Shown: in pieces, positions 30,073 to 39,609 of the stretch
Position numbering within the stretch: the stretch's first letter is position 1
Layout: each line of letters opens with the position of its first letter
DNA from: Halobacteriales archaeon QH_6_64_20
Lineage (GTDB): Archaea > Halobacteriota > Halobacteria > Halobacteriales > Halococcaceae
Direction: 5' to 3'
Assembly (NCBI GenBank): GCA_003021235.1
Contig: PXQR01000018.1
Coordinates: 64,205 to 128,204, forward strand
Length of the DNA stretch: 64,000 nucleotides
Made by a program: the position numbers and the translations under genes
The notes under the pieces: model-generated
Database searches by the model: none
What the model was told of the DNA's origin: nothing
Seen by the model: only the letters and a program-made list of their open reading frames with translations

Positions 30073-30504
30073 TTAGTCGCGCTCGGGGACCTCTTCCTCG
30101 TCTATCTCGTCCATCTCCTCGGCGAAGTCGAGCAGGTGACCGTAGCCCTCGTCCTGGGGGAGGTGGGTAACGACCTCCTGGAACTGGCCGGTATCGGTCG
30201 CGTCGGCGACGACGCTCATGACTGCTTGGGCGAGCTGGCCGGGCCGGTCGGCCAGCGAGTCGAGTTCGACGCGCTCGGCGACACGGGACGCGAACTCCTC
30301 GAAGTCGAACTGTTGGCCGGAGTCGGCTTCTTCCAGGTGGCGGTCGATCTCGATCGGGAGCTGGGAGGCGAGATCGTTGGCTTCCCCGCCCTGAATCCGT
30401 TCGCCGAGGGTCGTAAGAACGGCCCTGGTGGCCGTATCGGCTTCGCCGCGGCTCGATAGGTCCGCCCGTTGCTGTACGGTGCCGAGGAAATCATCGTGAT
30501 CCAT
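30073..30504 (-). CDS. DUF2267 domain-containing protein
   Basis: MDHDDFLGTVQQRADLSSRGEADTATRAVLTTLGERIQGGEANDLASQLP. Confidence 0.88.
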   Translation of the reverse strand: MDHDDFLGTVQQRADLSSRGEADTATRAVLTTLGERIQGGEANDLASQLPIEIDRHLEEADSGQQFDFEEFASRVAERVELDSLADRPGQLAQAVMSVVADATDTGQFQEVVTHLPQDEGYGHLLDFAEEMDEIDEEEVPERD

Positions 30505-30630
30505 GTAGGAAAACGGGACGGGACGGTAATAACGGCCAGGCCTGCATGCGCGAGTGGAGGGTTCGAGCGTGACAGTCGGTTCGCGGACCTCTCCGTGATC
30601 GCCGGACGGTGCCGGATCGAACGTCAGGAG

Positions 30631-31407
30631 TTATCCGGCACCGACCTCCGTATCGGCTTCCGTGACGAGTTCGGGCGCGTCGTTCGACGGGTCGTTCACC
30701 GCACGCGAGACCGGGTAGGCGCGCATGTCACCCTCGTAGGGCGTGAGCAGGTCTTCCACGTCGTCGGGATCGTCGTCGAGCCACCGTCGCTCGGCGTCTC
30801 GTGGGAGTACGACCGGCATCCGGCGATGGAGTTCGCCAACGACGTCGTTCGGCTCGGTCGTCACGATCGTAAAGGTCTCTACGGGGTCGGGCTCGGACTC
30901 GTCGCTTCGGGCCCCGGTGTCGTCGCCGCCGTCGATACCGCCGCCGGAACTGGGGTTGCCGTCCTCAGCGCCACCATTAGTGAACGCCTCGAGGTCGCTC
31001 TGGGTTTCGTCGGGGGTCCAGCGCTCCCAGAGCCCGGCGATGCAAAAGGGATCGTCCCCTTCGAGCGTGACCCGGTAGGGCTGTTTGCCGGTTTCGGTCT
31101 CGGCCCACTCGTAAAACCCGTCGGCGAGCACGAGACAGCGCCGCTGTTCGAAGGGTTCGGCGAAACTGCGCTTCTCACGAAGCGTCTCGGCGCGGGCGTT
31201 GATGAAGTCCGTGCTACGGTCGTCGGCCCACCGCGGGATCAGCCCCCAACGCAGGTGCGTGATCTCCGCGGGCGAGTCGTCGCGGATCACCGGTAGGTCC
31301 TGGTTCGGCGCGGCGTTGTATCGCGCGTCGAGCGGCGTTCGGGGAACCGCTCCGAAGCGCTCCTCGAAGTCCGTATCGAGCATGAAGATCGTGTAGCGCC
31401 CACACAT
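30631..31407 (-). CDS. SOS response-associated peptidase (SRAP/HMCES/YedK family)
   Basis: MCGRYTIFM...; RYNAAPNQDLPVI; RWGLIPRWA; NARAETL; RRCLVLADGFYEW. Confidence 0.95.
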   Translation of the reverse strand: MCGRYTIFMLDTDFEERFGAVPRTPLDARYNAAPNQDLPVIRDDSPAEITHLRWGLIPRWADDRSTDFINARAETLREKRSFAEPFEQRRCLVLADGFYEWAETETGKQPYRVTLEGDDPFCIAGLWERWTPDETQSDLEAFTNGGAEDGNPSSGGGIDGGDDTGARSDESEPDPVETFTIVTTEPNDVVGELHRRMPVVLPRDAERRWLDDDPDDVEDLLTPYEGDMRAYPVSRAVNDPSNDAPELVTEADTEVGAG

Positions 31408-31690
31408 ACCCGGAAGCGGACCTCCACGTCGATAAACGCCCCGTCCCGGCTTCGTCGCCCCGTCCTCGATCGATCACGTCGATCGTGTCGATCACATCGA
31501 TCCACCGGCTCCAACGACCGCTTCGACGTCCGGGACAACCGACAACCGGGACGGGCGAGACGGTAGCGGGGACGAGGAGCGGCGAGCGAGCGGGTTCGGA
31601 TTTCCTCGTTCGGAATCGAGAACCGCGTTCGGAGGGCACGGTGGCGCGCCGGCACCACCGTTTTGTGACTCGCAGTACGATCGGAACGTA

Positions 31691-32086
31691 ATGGCGAACG
31701 ACAGGTCGAGACCGGACGACCGGGCGACGAGCGGGGGGAGCGAGGACGCCACGGACGCCGCCGGACGGCGACGACGCGAACGCGCGAAGAGCGCCGAACG
31801 CGCCTCGCGGGAGTTAGAGGGGTACTTCGGCGAGTTCGAGTACCCCGTGTCGAGCGAGGACTTGGCGATCGAGTACAGCGGCCAGGAGATCGACGTGGCG
31901 AACGAGACCGAATCGCTCGGAAGCGTCTTCGACCGCTTGGCGGGCGAGGAATACGACTCACCGGAGGAGGTCAGAGAGGCCGTCCGCGGCGAGATCACCG
32001 GCGAGGCAGGTGGCATAGGAGAGGCGAACGCCGAACGGGACCTCGGAACGGTCGACGAGCGCGACCCCGAGGACGTCGCGGACTAA
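31691..32086 (+). CDS. DUF5789 family protein
   Basis: LEGYFGEFEYPVSSEDLAIEYSGQEIDVANETESLGSVFDRL. Confidence 0.8.
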   Translation: MANDRSRPDDRATSGGSEDATDAAGRRRRERAKSAERASRELEGYFGEFEYPVSSEDLAIEYSGQEIDVANETESLGSVFDRLAGEEYDSPEEVREAVRGEITGEAGGIGEANAERDLGTVDERDPEDVAD

Positions 32087-32526
32087 AACGAAGCGTCGAA
32101 CGATCGCGGAAGAACCGAGTCGGGGGCCGAAACGGAACGTCGGCCGTCGACCGCCCGGTTAGCCCGTACCCACGTGTTCGCGGCAGCCGCGACGAAACGC
32201 GAGCCCCGCACGGAAAGGAGCCAGCCGAGCACGTCGGCGAGGAACACCACGGCCACGACGAGCCCCGAGAGAACCGTTGCTCCGACGGAGGCGTATCGTA
32301 TCGCGCACCGGGATCGACCGCCTCGATCGAGCACGGCGAACCCGTGGAGGCGAACGGCGGCGGTCTCAGCGGCGACTTCGAGACCGACGACGGCGGCACC
32401 GAGGGAGACGAGCAGGCCGACCGAGCCGTCGAGGGCAACGCCGACGAAGCCTGCTAACATGTCGACGGCCGCGACGGTCAGCGCGGCCGAGAGCGGAGCG
32501 ATCAGCAGGAGTGCACCGAGCAACAC
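32083..32526 (-). CDS. hypothetical membrane protein
   Basis: several hydrophobic helices; convergent 4-bp overlap with 31691-32086. Confidence 0.6.
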   Translation of the reverse strand: MLLGALLLIAPLSAALTVAAVDMLAGFVGVALDGSVGLLVSLGAAVVGLEVAAETAAVRLHGFAVLDRGGRSRCAIRYASVGATVLSGLVVAVVFLADVLGWLLSVRGSRFVAAAANTWVRANRAVDGRRSVSAPDSVLPRSFDASF

Positions 32527-32671
32527 CGCCCCGGCCGCCGGCGAGCGTCGATCAAGGGCGGTCGTACTGAAACAGTGGCGTTGTCAAGCCGTAAATACCC
32601 CGACTCGATCGACGTAGCCCGGGCACGGATCACGGGGCGAAACGCGAGAGTAACGAGCGTGCGTAACCGGC

Positions 32672-33154
32672 TCAGTTATCGAACGGTTCCTCGTCGCGGT
32701 GCGCGTCGGGGTTCGACGAGTCGCGGGCGGCCGCCTCGCGTTCGATCGACTCCTCGACTTCCTGTTCGGCTTCCGATTCGCGCGCAGCCGCCTGTGCTTC
32801 CTCGTCGGCCTCGTCGGTTCGCTCGTCCTCGGCTTCCCTGGCGGGCGTGACGTCGGCGTCGTGTGCGCTCTCCGCGTCCGATCGATCGACGTCGCTGTCG
32901 CCGCGGCGCAGCCGGATCTCCTCCTCGCTTACCGAGTCGATGGCCGTCCGCGGGAGCGGGTAGGGGGCGTCGTCCGCGTCGTTTCCGCTCTCCCGTCCGT
33001 CCCACCCGAGCGTCGCCGTAAGGGTATCGGGTGCGTCGGGGTTGGGTTCGACGTAGGCGACACTCTCCTCGACGCGCGCGACGGTCCCAACGGCCTCGCC
33101 GCCCGCGGTTACGACCGTCGCGTCCGCCTGCGCGTCAGTGATGTCCGTTGGCAT
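32672..33154 (-). CDS. PRC-barrel-like protein with long acidic tail
   Basis: MPTDITDAQADATVVTAGGEAVGTVARVEESVAYVEPNP...; ATG at 33154. Confidence 0.72.
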   Translation of the reverse strand: MPTDITDAQADATVVTAGGEAVGTVARVEESVAYVEPNPDAPDTLTATLGWDGRESGNDADDAPYPLPRTAIDSVSEEEIRLRRGDSDVDRSDAESAHDADVTPAREAEDERTDEADEEAQAAARESEAEQEVEESIEREAAARDSSNPDAHRDEEPFDN

Positions 33155-33548
33155 GTGTAACCGAATGGGGACGGAGTAATTGTGAGTACTGCCTGCCCGT
33201 GCAGGCAACGGCGGTAAACCGTATGCAACCGCCATATCGGGACGAGAGGCCGAAAGCGGGACCGGCCCGCATGCACGAAAGCGCCCGTCGATCGGCGCTC
33301 TCCGGCCCCTCTCCGGTCCCCTCGACGACCGGTCGTCTCGACCGGCGAGAAGGAGCCCGTGAGAACCCCGAAACGACCCGTCGAGCACGGTGACAGGTAT
33401 GTGAGGTAAATCGGGTCGATATAGCGGAGTGAAACGACGAAGCATTTAAGTGAGACAGAACCGTTTCATTAGATACGAAGCTTGGCTTCCGGTTTCTCCG
33501 TGCGTCCTGACCTGGAGTCAGAACCCTACCTCGAACGGTGACGAAATC

Positions 33549-34541
33549 ATGACAGACACTCGATTCAGAACGCGATCAGAGCGCACCGACGAGCGCGGAC
33601 AGAGCGAGGGCGAACGCACCGACCAGGACCAGCAAACGGAGATGACCTGCCCGGAGTGTGGCGGTCGGTTGATGACCGACGCCGAACACGGCGAGACCGT
33701 CTGTGAGGACTGCGGGCTGGTCGTCGAGGACGAGGCGGTCGATCGCGGCCCGGAGTGGCGCGCCTTCGACTCCCGGGAGAAGGACGAGAAGAGCCGGGTC
33801 GGCGCACCCACGACGAAGATGATGCACGACCAGGGCCTGTCGACCAACATCGACTGGCGCGACAAGGACGCCTACGGCAACACGCTCAGTTCGCGCCAGC
33901 GCGCGAAGATGCAACGGCTTCGCACTTGGGACGAGCGCTTCCGGACCCGGGATGCCAAGGAGAGGAATCTCAAGCAAGCGCTCGGCGAGATCGAGCGGAT
34001 GGCGAGCGCCCTCGGACTGCCCGAGAACGTTCGCGAGACCGCGAGCGTGATCTACCGCCGAGCGCTCGACGAGGACCTCCTTCCGGGGCGGTCGATCGAG
34101 GCGATCGCGACGGCCTCGCTACACGCCGCGGCGCGTCAGGCCGGCGTGCCCCGCAGTATCGACGAGGTCGCCGACGTCAGCCGGATCGAACAGATGGAGT
34201 TCGAGCGGGCCTATCGCTACATCGTCCGTGAACTCGGCCTCGGGATCAAACCCGCGGACCCGACGAGTTACGTCGGCCGCTTCGCCTCCGATCTCGACGT
34301 CTCGGACGAGGTCGAACAGCGAGCGCGCGAACTGCTCGAAACCACGAAACGCGAGGGTGCTCACAGCGGCAAGAGTCCCGTCGGACTCGCGGCCGCCGCG
34401 GTCTACGCCGCCGCCTTGCTCACCAACCAGCGGGTGACCCAGAGCGAGGTCAGCGAAATCGCGGACGTGAGCGAAGTCACGATCCGCAATCGCTACAAGG
34501 AACTCTTAGAGGTCGAAGGCGACGCACGAGCGATCGCCTGA
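33549..34541 (+). CDS. tfb: transcription initiation factor IIB (TFB)
   Basis: CPECGGRLMTDAEHGETVCEDCGLVVEDEAVDRGPEWRAFDSREKDEKSRVGAP; two cyclin-fold repeats. Confidence 0.97.
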   Translation: MTDTRFRTRSERTDERGQSEGERTDQDQQTEMTCPECGGRLMTDAEHGETVCEDCGLVVEDEAVDRGPEWRAFDSREKDEKSRVGAPTTKMMHDQGLSTNIDWRDKDAYGNTLSSRQRAKMQRLRTWDERFRTRDAKERNLKQALGEIERMASALGLPENVRETASVIYRRALDEDLLPGRSIEAIATASLHAAARQAGVPRSIDEVADVSRIEQMEFERAYRYIVRELGLGIKPADPTSYVGRFASDLDVSDEVEQRARELLETTKREGAHSGKSPVGLAAAAVYAAALLTNQRVTQSEVSEIADVSEVTIRNRYKELLEVEGDARAIA

Positions 34542-34620
34542 TCGGAGCCTGATACTCCCGGACATCGCGTCTTTTTCGCTCGAGCACGTTCGGGTTCACT
34601 TCGGGAGCTACAACGACAAC

Positions 34621-34640
34621 GACGGTTCTTACGAACCGTC
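34621..34640. repeat. perfect hairpin GACGGTTC-TTAC-GAACCGTC
   Basis: 8-bp stem, 4-nt loop. Confidence 0.6.
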
Positions 34641-34644
34641 GGAC

Positions 34645-34695
34645 GTGAGATTTGGACCATGGTCGCTTCGCTCCACTCCCTGATTCAAATCTCAC
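34645..34695. repeat. inverted repeat GTGAGATTTG / CAAATCTCAC
   Basis: 10-bp perfect arms 34645-34654 and 34686-34695; shares TTCAAATCTCAC with the adjacent tRNA-Ser T-arm. Confidence 0.6.
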
Positions 34696-34876
34696 GCCAA
34701 AGCGACTTCGACAGCGCACCGCGACACGGGGCGGTCGCGAGGGCACCGTTAACGTACCCAATTACCCGCCAAACAACCACCGCGAGCGGAAGGGCGGGGC
34801 TGAAAGGGGCCGACCGCTCGGCGAACCCCGGCGAAGTAAGCACTGGAGCGGAGTGAAGCGCGCAACGAGCCGCGGG

Positions 34877-34960
34877 AGCCGGGGTGAGATTTGAACTCAC
34901 GAGTCCGTGAGGACAGTTGCTTTCGAGGCAACCGCCTTGGCCAGGCTAGGCTACCCCGGC
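34877..34960 (-). tRNA. tRNA-Ser(CGA)
   Basis: GCCGGGGTAGCCTAGCC...GTTGC-CTCGAAA-GCAAC...GTGAGTTCAAATCTCACCCCGGCT; long variable arm. Confidence 0.93.
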
Positions 34961-35034
34961 TTCGATTCGACATTGGACGATCGGTTCTTATTCGTTTCGG
35001 TTCGCTCGACGGGAACGGAAGCGATCGACGACGG

Positions 35035-36702
35035 TCAGAGGCCGAGCGCATCGAGCGCGACGTGTTCGTCGAGGAGCGCGGCCGCCCGGTCGTACGGCGA
35101 CCGTCTCGCCCCGCCGGGAGCCGGCCGGGGTTTTCCGGCGTTTTCGAACACTCGATCGAGGAAGCCATCGCGAGCGATTCGGTTCTCGAACAGTCCGTGC
35201 AAGTAGGTGCCGAGAACGCGATCGGTCGCCGCGCCTTCGCTCTCGTTCCCGTCCTCGCTGATTCCTTCTCCCTCGAAGGGGCGGTCGGCCGGCCCGACGA
35301 GCTCGGTGTGACCGTGGTGGATCTCGTAGCCGGTCACCTGTCCACTCACGCCGGCGAGCGGACCGCATCCCCGGAGATAGCGGGTGGCTGGCGTGACGGT
35401 CTTTTCGTCCTCGAAGCGCGTCTCCGTCGGTAGTAACGAGAGGCCGTCGAGGACCTCGATTTCACCTGTGCCCTCCCGGGCGGCGTTCGTGAGGCGCTCG
35501 CCGAGCATCTGGTAGCCGCCACAGAGCCCGACGATCGGTCCGTCGAACCCATGCAGGTACTCGTCGAAACCCGCCTCTCGGAGCGCGAGCAGGTCGTCGA
35601 CGGTATTTTTACTGCCCGGAATCACGACCGCGTCGACGCTACCGGGATCGTCGAACCCATCGACATTATCGACGCCGCCGAGGCCGTCGGTCGAGAACTC
35701 GTCATCCGTCGAAGCCCCAGCCCCGGCCCCGGTCCCGTTCTCGTCCGCAGTCGCGCTCGCCCGGTTCGTCTCGTGTCTCTCGTCGATCGAAGGCGTTTCG
35801 GGAACGGTGTCGAGCGGGAGATACGCGACGCGAACGCCGGGTTCGCGGGCGAGCGGTTCGACGTCGGTGAAGTTCGAGATTCGGGGCAAGCGCGGAACGG
35901 CGATCGTGACAGCTCTCCTGGGGGGAACGCTGTCGTCGGCACCGATGATCGATCGCTCGCCCGCCGACGGCAACGAGAGGCTGTCCTCGGCGGGTAAGCC
36001 CGGATCATCGTAGGGCAGTACTCCGAGCACCGGCACGCCGGTCCGGGCTTCGATCCCCTCGATGCCCGGTTGCAGGAGAGCACGGTCGCCCCGGAACTTC
36101 GTGATGACGGCACCGCGGAGGCGTTCACGAAGGTCGTCGGGTAGCAGCTCGATCGTGCCATACAGGCTCGCGAAGGCTCCGCCGCGCTCGATGTCGACCA
36201 GCAGGCAGATTTCGGCGTCGGCGAAGCGGGCGGTCGCGACGTTCGCGAGGTCACGATCGTGGAGGTTGATCTCCGCGATGGAACCTGCTCCCTCGGCGAT
36301 AACCACTTCGTGTTCGGCGGCGAGGCGCTCGAAGGATTCGCGGGCCGCCGCTCGTGCGCGCTCCCAGTACTCGTCGTAGTACGCGCCGACGCCGAGATGC
36401 CCGACCGCCTCGCCTTGAATCACCAACTGGGATTCGCCGTCCCCGCGCGGTTTGAGTAGTACGGGGTTCGTGTCGGTCGTCGCGGGGATTCGGGCGGCGT
36501 TCGACTGTGTGTACTGCGAGACGCCGATCTCGCCGAATTGCCCTCCGGGTGTAGCGACCGCACGGGCGTTGTTCGACATGTTTTGAGCCTTATATGGTGC
36601 GACGCTCACCCCACGGTCGGCGAGCAGGCGACAGAGACCGGCGGCGACGGTGCTCTTGCCGACGTGGCTCGCGGTGCCGGCGACGAGGATCGTCCGGGTC
36701 AT
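35035..36702 (-). CDS. cbiP: cobyric acid synthase
   Basis: [56 protein letters not shown]; start at MTRT. Confidence 0.95.
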   Translation of the reverse strand: MTRTILVAGTASHVGKSTVAAGLCRLLADRGVSVAPYKAQNMSNNARAVATPGGQFGEIGVSQYTQSNAARIPATTDTNPVLLKPRGDGESQLVIQGEAVGHLGVGAYYDEYWERARAAARESFERLAAEHEVVIAEGAGSIAEINLHDRDLANVATARFADAEICLLVDIERGGAFASLYGTIELLPDDLRERLRGAVITKFRGDRALLQPGIEGIEARTGVPVLGVLPYDDPGLPAEDSLSLPSAGERSIIGADDSVPPRRAVTIAVPRLPRISNFTDVEPLAREPGVRVAYLPLDTVPETPSIDERHETNRASATADENGTGAGAGASTDDEFSTDGLGGVDNVDGFDDPGSVDAVVIPGSKNTVDDLLALREAGFDEYLHGFDGPIVGLCGGYQMLGERLTNAAREGTGEIEVLDGLSLLPTETRFEDEKTVTPATRYLRGCGPLAGVSGQVTGYEIHHGHTELVGPADRPFEGEGISEDGNESEGAATDRVLGTYLHGLFENRIARDGFLDRVFENAGKPRPAPGGARRSPYDRAAALLDEHVALDALGL

Positions 36703-36890
36703 ATCGCGGTTCCGATGGCTCATTGGAGGGCGAGGGAGCCACTGTGGGTAAGCGTTCCGCCGACGAGGGGATCCCCACCGGAACGCCGGGACGGTCGAGC
36801 GAATCACACCGGCCGCTCGTCGAGGAAACCACGTACGAGTGGTTATATAGGTCACAGGTTATATGCGCCACCGGTGTGTGCCGAGGTATC

Positions 36891-38156
36891 ATGGGTGAGC
36901 TGCAGTGGCGCGTGGGGGTGTGTGAACCGGACGCCCTCCCACCGGACTCGACCGTCGAACTGGTCCTCCAGTACACCAATCGCAACGACTACCCTCACCA
37001 CGTTCAATCGGCGTTCCTCGCACGGACGTGGGATTCGAGCCACGTATCGCACCATTCCGTCGATCGCGAGATCGCGCCGGGGGCAACCGAGCGCCTCGCG
37101 CCGATCAGACTGACCACCCCCCGGGGAATCGGCGGGAACCAAGGGGTTCGGATCGGCTTCGACGTGGGTGAGGCTACCGATCGGGAAACGACGGACTACG
37201 AGCGGAAGTGGGGGGAGGCTCCCCTACGGCTGGACGTGCCTGGGGCCGCCGAATACCGTCCCGTATACTGTGTGTCGGGGAGCGGGGACGATTCGGCGGT
37301 ACGACGGCTGGTTCACGACTGGGGGTTCGACGTCCGTGAAGTACACGACCCCGAGGGCGTCGTCGACGCGTTCGAAGCGACCGAAACGACGCCGATAGCC
37401 GTCTTCGGGGTAGTGCTCCCGAGCGGCGACGGAGCTTCGAGCCGGGGACTGGTGAGCAGCGCGGCGACGGCTGCACGCAATGAGAACAGAATACCGCTCG
37501 TGTTCAGACACGAGGGCATGGAGGACGCTGCCATGCCCGATCTGCCCGACCAATGTATCGTCATCGAATTCGACCCGGATGATGAACCACGTCTCGAGGA
37601 AGCCGCCGGACGTGTACTCCTCGGTATTCGACACCTGGAAGAGGCGGGTCGGACGAACCGATTCGTGGGGATCGTCTCGCAGTATATCGACGAATCGAGA
37701 GAAAAGGCGGCGAAGGCGTCTCGACGAGCGGGACAAGAGCTCAGGAACGCTCCGAAGCAGCTATTGTGGGCGTGGGTCGGACACGTCGTCCTTTCGGCAA
37801 CCGGCGCGGATGAGGCAACTGACGACCTGATCGAGGAATTCCAGGAGAGAACGAGCGAGGTAGTCGCGAGCGAGCGCCCGCCCGAGTCTCCGACGCGGGG
37901 TCAGGACCGGCAGCAGAAAGAGAAATCACACGCCGAACTGTCGTCCGAATCTACCGCGGCACTCGGCGGCTGGCCGCTGTTTCGGGCCGACGCCGCCAAC
38001 ACCGGCCACGCCCCCGACGAAACCGGACCGACCTGGATCGCCAGACAGCGGTGGCGCGTCGAGACTGGAAGTCCGGTGTACTCCTCGCCGGCGGTGGTCG
38101 ACGGCACCGTCTACGTCGGCAGCGACGATAACAACGTGTACGCGTTGACCGAGTGA
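36891..38156 (+). CDS. multidomain protein: N-terminal beta-sandwich-like region + TIR-like/Rossmannoid region + single PQQ-type propeller blade
   Basis: ATG after TATA-like TTATATA; GELQWRVGVCEPDALPPDSTVELVLQYTN...; YRPVYCVSGSGDDSAVRRLVHDWGFDVREV...PIAVFGVVLPSG...RIPLVFRHEG; GWPLFRADAANTGHAPDETGP...SSPAVVDGTVYVGSDDNNVYALTE*. Confidence 0.7.
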   Translation: MGELQWRVGVCEPDALPPDSTVELVLQYTNRNDYPHHVQSAFLARTWDSSHVSHHSVDREIAPGATERLAPIRLTTPRGIGGNQGVRIGFDVGEATDRETTDYERKWGEAPLRLDVPGAAEYRPVYCVSGSGDDSAVRRLVHDWGFDVREVHDPEGVVDAFEATETTPIAVFGVVLPSGDGASSRGLVSSAATAARNENRIPLVFRHEGMEDAAMPDLPDQCIVIEFDPDDEPRLEEAAGRVLLGIRHLEEAGRTNRFVGIVSQYIDESREKAAKASRRAGQELRNAPKQLLWAWVGHVVLSATGADEATDDLIEEFQERTSEVVASERPPESPTRGQDRQQKEKSHAELSSESTAALGGWPLFRADAANTGHAPDETGPTWIARQRWRVETGSPVYSSPAVVDGTVYVGSDDNNVYALTE

Positions 38157-38338
38157 CCGCCGCTCCCGGCCGAGCGGCGGTCGGCCCGCTCGCCGCCGTT
38201 CCGTGACACCTCCTCCGGGGGTGGCGGGTCGCGATCGATACCGCCTCCGTGCCCGACCGCCGATCGAACCGCACCGACGCCCTCTACCGGGGGCGTACGG
38301 AAACACGCGGGAGCGAACGCCGGCCCGCTCGGCGACCG

Positions 38339-38387
38339 GTACTCGGTGCCACGCCGGGCGCGCCGGCCGGCGTCGAGCAGGTTGGTT
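38339..38387 (-). pseudogene. relic of a cobO 3' end
   Basis: encodes LLDAGRRARRGTEY vs PIDAGQRARRGTEY* of cobO at 38807; differences mostly at third codon positions. Confidence 0.5.
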
Positions 38388-38806
38388 TCACTTCCAGACT
38401 CCGGTGACAGGGGGCCGATCGCCGCCACGAACGGTCGCCCGTTCGTGGGCGAGCAGTACGTCGCGGTCACGCTGACGAGGAAGGCGTGGTACGGCGGACC
38501 GATCCAACTGCCCGAGGAGGGGTCGTCGGAGGGAGAGGTCCGAGGGACGGTTCCGTCGTCCGTGAGGTGTCGTCTCGCCCGCACACGAGGACGTCACGGA
38601 CCCGTTCGAGCGCGTCGAGCGAGCGGCAGAGCGGGAGGGCGGTAGAGCGGTAATCGGCGAGGCCGTGACGGCGTCGATCGGTTACCGACGGCGAGCGAGC
38701 GTTGGCACCGACCGGGAAGGCCGGGTCGTCCGGTGCCGTCCCGTCGCCAGTTTCGCCGTCGCTCCGGATCGGGATCGGTCGGTGTCACTGACCGACGACT
38801 CGGGAG

Positions 38807-39541
38807 TCAGTATTCGGTGCCGCGCCGAGCGCGCTGGCCGGCATCGATCGGGTGTCTTTCTTTGCGTACCTGGGTCACGAGATCGGCGTGTTCGATAACG
38901 TACTCCGGAGTACTGTGTCCGCCGGTCAGTACGAGTTCTAACCCGTCGGGCTTCGAGTCGATCAGCTCGACGAGGGCTTCACGGTCGATCAGCTCGCGGT
39001 TCGCCGCGTAGAGCACCTCATCGAGGATCAGCATGTGGGTTCCGTCGTCGGGCGGACCGTCGAGGTCAAACGGCGAGTCGAGGTCGGCTTCGGCCGCCGC
39101 GTCGACCAGCTCGCGGGTTCGTCGGAGCGCTCCTCGTGCGCTCGCGGCATGGTCGTCGTCCTCGGAGCCGTCGGGCAGGGCGTGCCAGCCGTAGTGTCCG
39201 GAGTTCTCGTACGAAAAACCCGGCATGGCGGCGATCGCGTTGTACTCCCCGCGGACGTCCTCGACGCTCGATGCCCCTCCCTTGAGGAACTGGAGCATGT
39301 GGACCCGGTAGCCATGACCGGCGGCACGAAAGCCCATGCCCATCGCCGCCGTGGTCTTTCCCTTGCCGTCGCCCCACCAGACCTGTACCAGGCCGAACTC
39401 CTCGGGGGTGCTCGCCTCGATCGAGCGGGCCTCGGGGGTACGACCCTTTCCGGGCGTTCGAGCCTGGGGGTCCTCGGCGGTCGTCGCGTCGTCGTGGCTG
39501 TCAACGTCGTCGGTTCCGGCTCCCCGGTGGTCGTCGGACAT
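38807..39541 (-). CDS. cobO: cob(I)yrinic acid a,c-diamide adenosyltransferase (CobO/CobA/BtuR)
   Basis: GLVQVWWGDGKGKTTAAMGMGFRAAGHGYRV...LDEVLYAANRELID...LVLTGGHSTPEYVIEHADLVTQVRKERHPIDAGQRARRGTEY. Confidence 0.95.
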   Translation of the reverse strand: MSDDHRGAGTDDVDSHDDATTAEDPQARTPGKGRTPEARSIEASTPEEFGLVQVWWGDGKGKTTAAMGMGFRAAGHGYRVHMLQFLKGGASSVEDVRGEYNAIAAMPGFSYENSGHYGWHALPDGSEDDDHAASARGALRRTRELVDAAAEADLDSPFDLDGPPDDGTHMLILDEVLYAANRELIDREALVELIDSKPDGLELVLTGGHSTPEYVIEHADLVTQVRKERHPIDAGQRARRGTEY

Positions 39542-39609
39542 ACTATTGGCCAGGAAGGGCATCGGTATCAGTGTACGGCCGCCTGAGAGAGGCGATTACG
39601 GGGAGACGA

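Noticed and set aside
38111-38584. 157-aa minus-strand ORF downstream of the PQQ/TIR-like gene as a real CDS
   Set aside because: Only the RRARRGTEY segment is recognisable (cobO relic); the remainder is low-complexity and without homologous motifs.
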